From NCBI RefSeq assembly GCF_008831285.2, contig NC_045140.1:16800370-16864369 (forward strand): 64,000 nt of DNA. The letters are read 5' to 3'. Origin of the DNA: Nymphaea colorata (lineage: Eukaryota > Streptophyta > Magnoliopsida > Nymphaeales > Nymphaeaceae). Below are positions 34,331-45,152 of the stretch, in pieces; positions within the stretch are counted from its first letter, which is position 1; every line of letters begins with the position of its first letter. The position numbers and the translations under genes were made by a program. The notes below the pieces were generated by a model, which had not been told where the DNA came from, did not search any database, and saw only the letters and a program-made list of their open reading frames with translations.

Positions 34331-36490
34331 TTTGTTGCACCGATTGCTAGTGAAAGCCATGAGTGCATATTTGACCGTCATCATTCTTCAGCGAAAAACG
34401 GCGCGCCGCTTGGAACCGCTGAATCGGGCACCACAAGAACGAAATAGTGAGCAAGGATCCGTGCTGGGTCGCACTTCACATATGTGGTTTCAGGATGTCA
34501 TTAGAGGGAAGGATTAATTTTCCATACACAATTTCATTTATAAGAAAACCAACCAAAGACATTCCCAGGAGAGTTGGTCCACAAGATGGGCAAGAACATG
34601 GCAGGTGGTAGGCAGGGCGGAGAGAGGATTTTTTTTTTTAGGGTCAAGCCAAGATTTGCGGGTCGGGCTAAGAGGAGCGATCGGTCGGGCCAAACTAAAA
34701 AAAATTGATTTTTTCAATGTAAAAAAACATATTTCTTGGGCTCACCCGGGCTATGGCCGAGGCTGCCAACTAAAGAAGAATTGGGATGAATTGAGATGCT
34801 ATATGAAAAAGTGTAGTTCCCGGCAACTTTTTCCTTTGTTTTGAAACTAGATACTCTTTCGCATTATTCAGCCTTACAGGAACTCCATAAATGCTTGAGA
34901 AATGCACAAGACTTAATTCAGCAAATTAAAAAAAAAAATGAACTCCTAAAACAAAATCACGCTTCTTTATAAAAAGAAGCCATCAAATTTTGATTAGTAT
35001 GTTAAAGGTGCAGCTGCTACAGGCACAGTCTCTCATTATTGACATTTCTTTCAGAACGTCACGGGGAACGCTTTTTGATCAACCTGAACGGCTGAACACA
35101 AAGCAGCTAGAACCATTAAAACCGACATCATTTGGAAAATAATCATGCAATTTGCATGAAGTTAATTTGTTCTTCTTGAAGATTTTCAAGCTGGCATAGG
35201 AAAAAGTAAAGAAAGGCAAAATTTTACGTAAATTGTAGGCCAAACGCCTAAAACCCTGATCAAGGGAGACACGGTTTAATGTTTGCCCAACTTTATGTAC
35301 ATCGTTGATTCGAATAGGTACAAAAGTAGGGTAGCTAACATCATTTTGTTCCCTAGCTATGTTATAAAACGGACACACGAACACCTCTTTCGAAAAGTTA
35401 AGGGGTTATTTGGGAAATAAAATACTTTGTAATTGTTCCATGAACTTGCCCTAACGATTGAGACAAATTCATCAACACCTAGTTCCAGCCTTTCATGAAT
35501 TTGCCCTAAGCTTTGAGATTGATTTATACAATAATCACATAGTGTTTCTAGTGCCAAACAATCTCTAAGGGGAGAATTAGGACGACACCCCCATCGTTTT
35601 GTGAAAATTTAGTTTTGAAAACCAAGCTTCAGTTTGAAAAATTCTGTTTTGTACAGGGCCACGTATCTAAAACCCGTTCTTTATGAATAATTTGAGGGAG
35701 GTCGGGTGTTTCACTCTACTTAATTTACAGAACCAGATTTTATGTTTAATGGCACTGGAACTCAAAAAACTGATTTTAGATGCATGTTTTAGAGGATCGA
35801 ATTGGAGTTCATTGTTTTAAGCTTGAATATTAAAATTTTTAGGTTACCATGCTGTGAAATGCATTTGAAAATACTTACTGTTGGGATGCAAATGACATTT
35901 GAGTTGCATTATATCTATTTCAGATCCTTCTTATTGCTGGGATCTTAATTTTCATTATAAATATTCATTGTAAAGGCTGTGTCTTACGTAATGGGTGTCG
36001 TTTCTCTGTGTCGGAAACCAGGAACAGGCTAGCTCCTCTAAAAACGTCAAATAATTGATGAATAAGAATAAACTTTCATGCACCTTTTCTGGTTTTTCTG
36101 GTCAGAACAAAGCATAAAGTAAGCCATTACATTCTGGCAGAGCTATGTATCTTTCATGCCTTTGGAAAAATGCGTCCTTCTCATGATTATCTATGACTAA
36201 AGGCGAACTTCAGAAAAATAATGATAATGACGAAGAAAATTGCATCTCAGCTCTTAGTTTAATATAAAAATATATATCGAAGGTATGATTAAGAAACGAC
36301 CCCACAGGATCCTCATGTCGGATCCTTAAGAAGATCAAGGTTCCCTGAATCCGATGCGTGGTCAAAGCTTATTAATAGAGGTCCAACCATTAATTTTCAT
36401 TTCTGGGAGATTTGGGTTTTGTAATTTAATGGCGGCTAGTTTAATGTGATCAACCATCAGTAGTAGAGTGTGATACATTCAGCCTCCTGT
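34331..36490 (-). repeat. Large repeat, inverted copy I (partner at 50370-52262)
   Basis: Read in reverse complement, this block matches 50370-52262 over several long stretches. These include the CTTCACATATGTG/GGTCGCACTTC block (34480 with 52110), the block near 35270-35360 with 51190-51260, and 36150-36490 with 50370-50700. Indels separate the matching blocks. Its part from about 35400 to 36490 is also present, inverted, at 39600-40712. Confidence 0.75.
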
Positions 36491-36671
36491 TCCTCGTATG
36501 TTATTATGATCACCACACATGCACGTCGGGGTCTACATATTATGACCCACGAGACATGCTAAGGAAGAAATAGAGCATGGAAAGGAGAAAGGAAAAAACC
36601 ACGACAGGCAGGACCAATGAAGCCTTTTCCCGACCCGCATAAACATTTTTCTGCACATGGCACTCAGCCAT

Positions 36672-37060
36672 CTACAGACGTAGCGTGAGATCGAGCTTTG
36701 GCTCATTGCAAGGAAAAGCAGGAGCGTCGTCTTTGATTTCAACAAGGCCTGGGGCATTGTTTCTCTTCCTCGAAGATGGTTCCCCTGGAGGGACCTCCCT
36801 GTACTTTGCCACTATCTCCATGTACTTCCTCTGCGAGGGTAGGAAGTTTGCATAATCATCTGCATGGTCTCTCTTGAGGGCAGTTGGGCACTTGAGAGGG
36901 GCGTCGGGCGTAGTTGGGGCGACCGAGTTGAGGTGCAGCTTCTTTGCTTCTGACCTCTCCCTCTTGTGAGCATTCTGGTGACCACCCAAGGCTTGATAAC
37001 TCAAGAATTTCTTATAGCAGAACTGACAAAGAAACTCCGTCTGCTCTATGGTTGTTCCAC
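36672..37060 (-). pseudogene. C2H2 zinc-finger/EAR gene copy A, start region lost
   Basis: The frame encodes one intact plant-type C2H2 finger (CQFCYKKF...[10 protein letters not shown] with C-X2-C-X12-H-X3-H spacing), a middle region ([11 protein letters not shown]...[14 protein letters not shown]) and a C-terminal EAR-type repressor motif (LDLTLRL). Proteins of this SUPERMAN/ZFP class are nuclear transcriptional repressors. The ATG-containing segment present in copies B and D (MAVMATP...) has been replaced by a short unrelated stretch, so there is no start codon ahead of the finger. Of the four copies this one keeps the best finger and tail. Confidence 0.75.
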
Positions 37061-37475
37061 TCTTCTCCTTGCGTCAATCAACCGAGGTTCCTTCCAGACC
37101 TATGGTTTCAGGTGGTGGAAATTTATAGACCCAAACAGGAATATGTTAACTCCACAAAATGCGATTGACAATTTTTCATAGAAAACTGTAAGTTTTAGTT
37201 TACGGGACATTAAGAATATTATAATGGATTGCCCATGCGCCTTTTGGTTGAATAGGTAAGGCGGTTCACGCATTCATAAAGTATTTACTAAATACATTAA
37301 CATTTCCTCTTTGAACACTAGACCACCATTAACATTTCCTCTTTGGTGAATCGCCTTTCTTATTCTTAATCAGGCTCAAAACGATAGGGTGCATCACAGC
37401 TAATCAACATTCATGCTGCACCAGGAATGAAATGAAGCATGGCCAAATAGATGGATTGCGATCGTAAACCAAGCG

Positions 37476-37838
37476 GGGTCAGCAAATGGCTTCAAAAGTA
37501 TCCCATGGAAATCATAGATCAGGGCAAGGAAACGGAGGAAGAAGATGTTGGGGGGAATGAAACAAGTGATGGGCAAGAAAGTGAAGATATCTATGTGTGT
37601 GGGTCAGCAAACGGCTTCAAAAGTATCACATGGAAATCATGGATCAGGGCGAGAAAATGGAGGAAGAAGATGTTGGGGGGAATAAAACAAGTGATGGGCA
37701 AGAAAGTGAAGATATCAATGTGTGTGGGTCAGCAAATGGTTTCAAAAGTATCTCATGGAAATCATGGATCAGGGTGAGGAAATGGAGGAAGAAGATGTTA
37801 GGGAGAATGAAACAAGTGATGGGCCAGAAAGTGATTGT
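37476..37838. repeat. 125-bp tandem repeat, about 2.9 copies
   Basis: Units begin GGGTCAGCAAA at 37476, 37601 and 37726. The period of 125 is not a multiple of three, so the open frame across it (37451-37777) shifts reading phase from unit to unit. The third unit runs straight into the direct repeat that starts at 37837. The first unit could encode an acidic segment (ETEEEDVGGNETSDGQESED), but coding is doubtful. Confidence 0.85.
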
Positions 37839-40712
37839 GAAATACCAGCTTGATCACATCCTTTATTTTAAGAAAAACTACAATATTTTCGTAATGGTCT
37901 TTATGCTAATATGAGCTGTCAATATTTTTTTACCAGATTTATCAGTGTCGACCATTGTCACGAAAAATATGTTTTTTTAAATAAAAACCGTCTTTACATG
38001 TCAAAAGTAGGGTTGTGAAAAAAAAAAAACAATATGACCCTTTTTTTTGAAAAAGACGCCAAACGGAAAAAACTCTAAAAAATTGCAAAAAGCTGCAAAT
38101 TATTTTTTTCCATATTCTTTGGCATCATTTATTACTTCATTTTATTTTCATGTTTTTTGAATTTAATGTCTAGGATTTATGTTTAAATTTTTTAGAAAGT
38201 TTTTGAGATTTTGACCACAAAAACAATTTTGTGCTATTATATCCAAGAAAAATTAAAAATTGTCGTTTAAAACCCATAAATGATATTTGTCATAATTTGG
38301 ATCGGATATCTGATCAAACTATTCAGAAAAAATTACGTATGAAAAAAAAAATTAATATCCAATCAAAAAATCAGTTTGAATTCAAATTTAAGAAATGACA
38401 TCTGACCATATTTACATTAGATTTAATTTTAAATGAATATCGTAAATCTCATACTCTTAAATTTGGAAAATCAGTTACATTCGGTTCAAAATTTAGGGTG
38501 CAAATTCAGATACGTATGTAAAAATCAGATTACAATATGATTTAAATTTGGATTCAGATTGACTTTTCTTTGTTCATTTTCGAATATGAACCCAAATAGA
38601 TGAAATATCCAAAAAATCAGATATGGTTAAGGGAAACATCCAATTCAAATTTGATCCATTAACATCCTTAGATATTTGTGACAACAGCATCATGTTATCT
38701 CCAAATGCTTCACAATTGGTTGACATTTTGTAATTTTCCATTATTTGTTAAGGCTATAAGCCTAAAGCTTCTGGTTAAAAAAGTCAAAATCCAGATAAAC
38801 TTAGCTCTTTAGTCTTTAGATTATATTGTTTAAGCTAATCTCAAGCCTGACAAACCTATTAAACAAATCCAATAGGATTTTATTTCAATGTTGGTTCCAT
38901 TCACATTTTCGATCCAAAAGAAATGTTCTTCCATAACCTTTGAGATAGAAAACGGTGATGAGTCTGCCTAACGATTGCTAGCTATAAAATTTTAAATTTT
39001 GAATGGGCATTGTGGATGTCAATGGATCATATTCAAATCAGACCATATTCATGTTTTTGGATATTAAAATGTCGGATTCGAATATGAACCAACAAAAGTC
39101 ATATCCAAATCTGAATCTGAAATCCAATTTTATAATCCGAATTTAATCTGAATCCAATTTTTATATTCATATCCAAATCCAAATCCCAATTTTAAACAAA
39201 TCTGACATATTTTCAAAATATAAAAGTACTGGATATAGGATAACTATTATAATTAATCTGATCAGAACCTGAACCCAATCAAATAATCAGAATCCTATTG
39301 GTTGTCATTTCTTATATCTAAATTAAATCCAAATTCTTAAATGAATTATCAAATTTCTTTTCACATCCGAATTTCGAAACGATTTGATCCAAATCGAATA
39401 TATTGACATCTCTTATACACAGCAATATGTAAATGAGAAAAATTACCTCAAAAGATCAATATGAAAAATAAGTAATTTTGTGTAATTATATATTGGCAAT
39501 TGTCCAGGCAGCACCTACACCTGCTCCGGCCCCTGAACCCAACCCTAATTTTTTAACCTTATACAATAGTCTCTCAGCTCAACCAAAATTAGTTCGTTGG
39601 AAGGAAGAGAAGGCTGAATGTATCATACTCTATTGATACTTTATCCCATTAAACACCATGTACATAAACTGCCAGCCTTCAAGAAATTGCAAAGCCCAAA
39701 GCTCCCAGAAAGGAAAATTAATGGTTGAACCTCTATTAATAAGCTTTGACCACGCATCGGATTTAGGGAATCTTAATCAGACCTTCGATGTGTTTTTTTT
39801 ATATTATACTAGTAGCTGTGATGCAATTTTTTTCTTTATTATTATTATTATTATTATTTTTCTGAAGGTCTCCTTAGTCATAGATAATCATGAGAAGGAC
39901 GCATTTTTCCAAAGGCATGAAAGATGCATGGCTCCGCCAGAATGTTATGGCTTACTTTATGCTTTGTTCTGACCAGAAAAGGTGCGTGGAAATTTATTCT
40001 TATTCATCAATTATTGAGGTATTCTAGCGGAGCTAGCCTTTTCCTGGTTTCCGACACAGAGAAACGACACCCAGGACGTAAGACACGGCCTTTACAATGA
40101 ATATTTTTTTAAAATGAAAATCAATATCCCAACAACAGGAAGGATCTGAAATAGATATAATGCACTCAAATGTCATTTGCATCCCAACAGCAAGTGTTTT
40201 TCAAATGCATTTGCACAGCATGGTAAACTAAAAGCTTTAATATTCGATCTTAAAACAATCACGATCCTTTATTTTTCATATTCAATATTTTACTAGTTAG
40301 AGGGTGTACAGACGAGACCCCAAAACTAGGTTTTGGATGTAAAACATGCATCTAAAACCAGTTTTTTGAGTGTTCCTGTGCCACTAAACATAAAACCCGG
40401 TTCTATAATTTAAAGAGAGTGAAACACCCGACCTCCCTCAAATTATTCATAAAGAACAGGTTTTAGATATGTGGTCGTGTACAAAACAAAATTTTGCAAA
40501 CTGATTATAAAGCTTGGTTTTCAAAACTATTTTTTCACAAAACGATCTCCAAATGTCCCCTTAGAGACTGTATTGTTGCATAAATCAATCTCAAAGATTA
40601 GGATACATTCTTAAAAACTAGGTGTTTAAGAATTTGTCTCAATCTTTAGGGCAGGTTCATGGAATAATTACAAAGTGTTTTATTTGCCAAATGACCCCTT
40701 AACTGTTCAAAA
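37837..40712 (+). repeat. Large AT-rich direct repeat, copy II (partner 48241-51153)
   Basis: It starts GTGAARTACCAGCTTGATCA in both copies and stays alignable for about 2.9 kb, ending around CAAATGACCCCTTAACTGTTC. Copy II lacks about 330 bp present in copy III (49095-49425) and about 50 bp near 39785. It keeps about 390 bp (39905-40295) that copy III lacks. No coding domain is recognised. It carries many ATCCRAAT/GATTTGGAT-type words. Confidence 0.85.
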
Positions 40713-40775
40713 GAGGTGGCTAGGTTTGGTTTTAAACTACATCGGCTCGGCTTTCCCCTCTGTCTCTCTCGCTAG

Positions 40776-40858
40776 AGAAGGTGGGTAGTCGTTCATTCGC
40801 CTCTTGGGCCTCCTGGAGTGTTGCTTTCAGACCACCACAAAACCGCGGAGAGAGATCA
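40776..40858 (+). repeat. Partial copy of the foldback arm found at 45153
   Basis: TGGGTAGTCGTTCATTCGCC onwards to CCGCGGAGAGAGATC is nearly identical to 45153-45234 and, inverted, to 46044-46124. After GAGATC the three diverge. The preceding GAAGG is also shared with the left arm at 45153. Confidence 0.85.
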
Positions 40859-41372
40859 ATTCTATTCATCCTTCAACCAATCCAACTAGAATCGCTTAAT
40901 CAGTTTATTCGCTATATTATCAACAAGCAGACCGAATCTTTTAAACTTCTGATTTTGATAACATGGATTTGCCACATCCCTCAACAACAACGGTGTGATT
41001 TGGTTCATAACTGAAAGCACATGGACAATGGTCGGTCCCAACGTTCTTTGCAGATAAATGTTGTTCATGCATACACTATATAGGTGGTTGGATTCCAACA
41101 CTGGGCCATCATGCATTGCTGGCACTACTGAGCCTTGAGCCTTAATCCACCGTGGTAGTCTTAGCCACGGTTCAAACGGTAAATACATTTCACTTATTCA
41201 ACCCTCTCACTTTACTCTGAACCAAAAGGTGCATGGGCAATCCATTATAATATTGTAATTGTCGCATAAAGTAAAACTTATAGTTTTCTATACGAAATTG
41301 TCAATCGCATTTTGTGCTTAAGGCCCCGTTTGATAGGCGGGGAAAAATGAGAGAAGAGAGAAAAAACGGTAC

Positions 41373-41524
41373 GGGCGGGTGAAATTTCACCCGCCCCACC
41401 AAAAACGCATCAAACGGGGTGAATTTCACCCCGTTTAATGCAAAAGAGAGCGGGTGAAATTCCACCCGCTCGAAAGTCCGAGCTCGCACCTCGGACTTTC
41501 GAGCGGGTGGAATTTCACCCGCTC
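41373..41524. repeat. Cluster of three palindromes at the left end of the element
   Basis: 41373-41396 is a perfect 24-bp palindrome centred on GGGTGAAATTTCACCC. 41412-41436 has 12-bp perfect arms around one base. 41448-41524 has perfect 35-bp arms around a 7-base loop (41483-41489). All three are built on variants of the same GGGTGAAATTTCACCC core, which also occurs beside the right terminus. Confidence 0.95.
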
Positions 41525-41895
41525 GACACCCTCTCCTCCCGTCGTATTTCACCCTTTTCCTTCTCTGCAGCTGCTCCTCCCTGACAAAGAAACTTCTCAC
41601 CGTCTTCTCACCGTCGCACCAAAGGCCTTTCTCAACGTCGTTGCTCCGCCATTTCTGCTCCGCTCTTCTGCCGATTCGCCAACGCCACAGTCGCCTCTCA
41701 TGTAAGGGTTTCTCTTGCTCTCGATGTGTCCCTTTTTCAAAAACGCCCAATTTGTTTTTCTCTGTCTCTCTCTTGCAATCGGTTCCAGATGGTTCCTCTC
41801 TATCCTTCGTGATCGAGGAGGACCAACAATGGAAACCAGGCCTTTCAGAGAGCCATCGCTATGCTTCAGTGAGCAAATGTCGTTAAGTCGCCTAC

Positions 41896-41897
<2 letters not shown>

Positions 41898-41930
<33 letters not shown>
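41898..41930. repeat. CT dinucleotide microsatellite
   Basis: About 16 uninterrupted CT units lie inside the Harbinger-like element. Confidence 0.95.
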
Positions 41931-41932
<2 letters not shown>

Positions 41933-42289
41933 GGTCGCTCCTTTCTCTCTCGCTATCTGTGTATATGTGTGTGTGCAGTATTTGGTGGCATGATAACTGT
42001 CTTATATCATCAACAATTTGTTTAGGTCTGCTTCCCTTGTGGAGTTCATCATCTCCACCGGCACCTTGCTTCTTGAAAAGGGACATTTTTAAGCTGTTTT
42101 CCCTAAAATTCTTTTCCTTCCAACTTCTTTTTGGGATAACCTTTATGATTATGATTATGATCCAGTACCATGCGAGGCACTTGTCTATGTTCGGCTCCTT
42201 ATTAAATTCCTAGGATCTTGCAGTGCATGTGGCAATCTTGACAGAAGTCACCTTATTTGAAATTTCTGCGTACAGCTCCTGCTTAGAAA

Positions 42290-42417
42290 CCTGATGCGAA
42301 GGCGCAAGCCTTGAAAGCAGCAAACAAAGTGAAGTCAGGGCAAATAAAAAGAAGATTAAGGCAGCTGTTAGGACAAAAAAGCGCAGGCTTGAAGATGCCA
42401 AGTTGATTCATTTGCAG
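42290..42417 (+). pseudogene. Possible captured fragment resembling ribosomal protein L23a N-terminus
   Basis: Read from 42291 the sequence gives PDAKAQALKAANKVKSG, similar to the basic segment before the conserved core of eukaryotic L23a (DAKAQALKxAKAVKSG as I remember it). Just after, a one-base shift of frame would continue lysine-rich. The conserved core that follows in L23a is absent. The match is short and lysine-rich, so chance similarity is possible. Confidence 0.3.
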
Positions 42418-42755
42418 GGTTTTCTCTTTCATTAATTCAACCTTGAGAAACAAGCTGATCAGTTAATCCTCTTGTCTTATCTTCAAAACGATGTCTCGTT
42501 TTGATTTTAAAGATCTTTTAGGCTGCTTATGTATCAGGAAATGGTTTTTTTCCACTTTCCAGTGCTCTGTTTTGTCACTTTAAAGTTAATCTTACCTTGA
42601 AACATATGTGATTCGACATTCAATTTTTCTGCAACTTTTTATGTACTTTTTTGTCTATGTCATGCTTTTTTTTGCCAAGCAAACATATGTCAAACATATG
42701 TCACCATTTGTATATGTGTTCTATATTTTTTACTTGCTTTACTGACCATAACTTC

Positions 42756-42854
42756 ATGGCGATGCAGCAGGCATGGCTGGCACTTGGGGACATGCCCAAG
42801 GAGCAAGCCAGGGAAGAGTTCATCAATCTCCTGACCTCTTTGTTGCCGGAATAG
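42756..42854 (+). pseudogene. Possible captured exon resembling an acyl-CoA-binding domain
   Basis: The frame ending at the TAG (42852-42854) reads QAWLALGDMPKEQAREEFINL before a short tail. The W-xx-LG-x-M-xxExA-xxE[FY]-xxLL pattern is that of the fourth helix of acyl-CoA-binding domains. A plausible splice acceptor (GATGCAG) lies immediately before. The rest of the domain is not found upstream. It lies inside the Harbinger-like element, so I read it as cargo, possibly the 3' exon of a captured gene. Confidence 0.4.
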
Positions 42855-43343
42855 AGAGATTGGTTTGATAAGAATTAAGATTTGGCGTGCTTCGATGGAG
42901 ACCGTGGAGAGGTGGGGAGGATCATGAAGAGGTTTCACAGCAAGGGAGTGCACTTTATGGCTAAGATGTAGAGTTTGGTTGTTGAATTTTTAGGCTGTTC
43001 TGGTTTCATGGCCGACCATATGCTGTTATTTGGTAGTATTGTACACAAAGTGATAATTTATTGGTAAACATATGTTGGTCGTATCTTATTGAACCTTGGG
43101 TTTTATGAATGCATCAAGTTCTGAATCGCTCTATATTCAAATTAAGGTTTTTGTTGATTATGCGTTCGTTCTGGATATGTTTAACTAAATTAATGGTGTG
43201 ATCGATGAGTTGGAAGAGGGACTTTCTGAGGAACCTTGATGTATTGGTCTTGAATGCCAGACAACAAAGAACAACCTTTTGATGCCTTCCTTTGTGATCT
43301 CCCAAGTCAGATTTGGAGAGGAGAAGACACAACAAAAACAATA

Positions 43344-43464
43344 TTTACCATGTTAAATTCTTCATGTGCATCAAACATGGTTAAATTTACCATGTTAAAT
43401 TCTTCCTGTGCATCAAACAGGATTAAATTTACCACGGTAAATTCTTCTCGCCCATCAAACAAGG
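43344..43464. repeat. Three 42-bp subterminal repeats of the Harbinger-like element
   Basis: Units start at 43344, 43386 and 43428. Each opens TTTACC, continues with a GTTAAATT/GGTAAATT block and ends near CATCAAAC. The right terminus itself (43530-43568) has the same layout, so the terminal inverted repeat looks like a further diverged unit. Subterminal repeats often bind transposase in plant DNA transposons. Confidence 0.85.
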
Positions 43465-43691
43465 CCTCAAATTGGAAGAGGGAGAAATTTCATCCTGTAA
43501 ATTTTTCCAGAAAAATTTACCATGGTAAATTTACCGCGTTAAATTTCACCCGCCCATCAAACGGGCCCTAAGAGTTAAGATATTCCTCTTTGGGTCTATA
43601 AATTTCCACCAACTGAAACCATAGGTCCTATTTGGAAAGTTTCTGCCTGCGAACCTTGGTTGATTGACAAAAGGAGAAGAGTGGGACAACC

Positions 43692-44152
43692 ATGGCGGTA
43701 ATGGCGACTCCAAAACCTGATAACTATCTGGAGCCGAAGGAGTTTCTTTGTCAGTTCTGCTATAAGAAATTCCTGACTTATCAAGCCTTGGGTGGTGACC
43801 TGAATGCTCACAAGAAGGAGCGGTCAGAAGCAAAGAAGCTGCAAGAGCAAAATGGTTACCCCTACCCCTTTGTCTTCAGCCATTCCTTCTACGTCAACTC
43901 GCTCGCCCCAACTACGCCCAATGCCCCTCTCAAGGGCCCAACTGCCATCAAGAGAGACCATGCAGATGATTATGCAAACTTCATGGTCTGGCAGAGTTAG
44001 ACAGGGAGATATTGGCAAAGTACAGGGAGGTTCCTCTTGGGGAACCATCTTCTAGGAAGAGAAACAATGCCCCAGGTCTTGTTGAAATCAGAGATGACAC
44101 TCTAGCTTTTCCTTGCAAGGAGCCAAAGCTCGGCCTCACGCTACGTCTGTAG
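43692..44152 (+). pseudogene. C2H2 zinc-finger/EAR gene copy B, frameshifted
   Basis: It has a start codon (MAVMATPKPDNY) and most of the body. The first zinc-binding histidine is replaced (QALGGDLNAH instead of [10 protein letters not shown]). Relative to copy A, one base is missing within 43975-44015, which brings a stop (frame ends at 44000). The remaining tail is readable in another frame to the TAG at 44152, where the EAR-like end has become LGLTLRL. It lies immediately beside the right end of the Harbinger-like element. Confidence 0.8.
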
Positions 44153-44270
44153 ATGGCTAAGTGCCATGTGCAGAAAAATGTTTTTGCGGGTTGGAAAAAA
44201 GCTTCATTGGTCCTACCTATCGTGGTTTTTCTCATTCTCCTTTCCTATCGCTCCTACCTGTCTTTGGTCA

Positions 44271-44707
44271 AGCTTTGGCTCCTTGCGAGGAAAAGCAAAG
44301 CGTCATCTCTGATTTCAACAAGTCCTGGGGCATTGTTTCTCTTCCTAAAAGACGGTTCCCCAAGAGGAAACTCTCAGTACTTTGCCACTATCTCCCTGTA
44401 CTTCCTCTGCCAGACCAGGAAGCTTGCATAATCATCTGCATGGTCTCTCTTGAGGGCAGTTGGGGCCCTTGAGAGGGGCGTTGGGCGTAGTTGGGGCGAG
44501 CGAGTTGAGGTAGAAGGAATGGTTGAAGATGAAGGGGTAGGGGTAACCATTTTGCTTTTACAGCTTCTTTTCTTCTGACCTCTCTTTCTTGTGAGCATTC
44601 TGGTGACCACCCAAGGCTTGATAAATCAGGAATTTCTTATAGCAGAACTAACAAAGAAACTACGGCTTTGGATAGTTATCAGGCTTTAGAGTCGCCATTA
44701 CCACCAT
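44271..44707 (-). pseudogene. C2H2 zinc-finger gene copy C, nonsense mutations
   Basis: Translated from the ATG at 44707, the frame starts MVVMATLKPDNY and stops after a few more codons. A second in-frame TAG replaces the Gln between the two zinc-binding cysteines (the CAG of CQFC). Further stops follow after the finger (TAA after KKL, TGA at AKY). The histidines (HQNAH) are intact. The EAR end is missing, because similarity to the other copies ends at 44271. Confidence 0.8.
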
Positions 44708-45152
44708 GGTTGTCTCATTCTTCTCCTTCTATCAATCAACCAAGGTTCACAGGTAGAAACTTTCCAGACCTATGGTTTCAGGTGGTGGAAATTCATAGAC
44801 CCAGGGAAAAATGAATCCCCCACTGGGGTTTCAAACTTCCATGCACCTTCTAGTTCAGAGTGAGAGGGTTAAATAAGTGAAAAGTATTTCCTGTTTGAAG
44901 AGGAAAGGAACAACAGTGGTTGGAGAAATGTTAATGGTGGTCTAGTGCTCAAGGACAAGAATAGGAAAGGTGGTTCACACGTTCATTTCTTTATGTTCTA
45001 CTATAAAAGATTGATTTGTAGTAAAAGCATTTGCTTTTTCTTTGTCACCAGTCACCACGTTTGTCCACTCTACTTGAAGCTAGGAAAATAGCATTATGAC
45101 CAGATTTTCAAGATTGAATAGCTAGCTTAAATAACAAAAACAATTTTGAAGG

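Larger units (their letters stand above)
41322..43568. mobile_element. PIF/Harbinger-like DNA element, non-autonomous, 2.25 kb
   Basis: The 20-21-bp terminal inverted repeats are GGCCCCGTTTGATAGGCGGG on the left and, reverse-complemented, GGGCCCGTTTGATGGGCGGG on the right. TAA flanks both ends (41319-41321 and 43569-43571), as expected for this superfamily. The flanks form one zinc-finger-region duplicate, and an uninterrupted related copy of the junction exists at 47461-47490 with a single TAA. No transposase is encoded, so movement would need an enzyme from elsewhere. The interior carries palindromes at the left end, 42-bp subterminal repeats at the right end, a CT microsatellite, and segments that look like captured gene sequence. 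Confidence 0.85.
43592..44802. repeat. Inverted duplication of the zinc-finger gene (arms 43592-44130 and 44271-44802)
   Basis: The arms run from the 5' leader (GGGTCTATAAATTTCC, mirrored at 44802) through most of the gene to AGCCAAAGCT, mirrored by AGCTTTGGCT at 44271. They are similar along their whole length, with scattered substitutions and small indels. The loop is about 140 bp. A transcript across it from either side would fold into a long imperfect hairpin. Confidence 0.9.

Noticed and set aside
39658..39972. Open frame of 104 aa with a poly-isoleucine stretch
   Set aside because: It arises from an ATT microsatellite inside the AT-rich repeat. Copies I and III do not keep the frame.
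41301..41750. Minus-strand open frame of 149 aa
   Set aside because: It reads through the Harbinger-like terminal repeat and palindromes. Its repeated residues reflect the palindromic DNA, not a protein.
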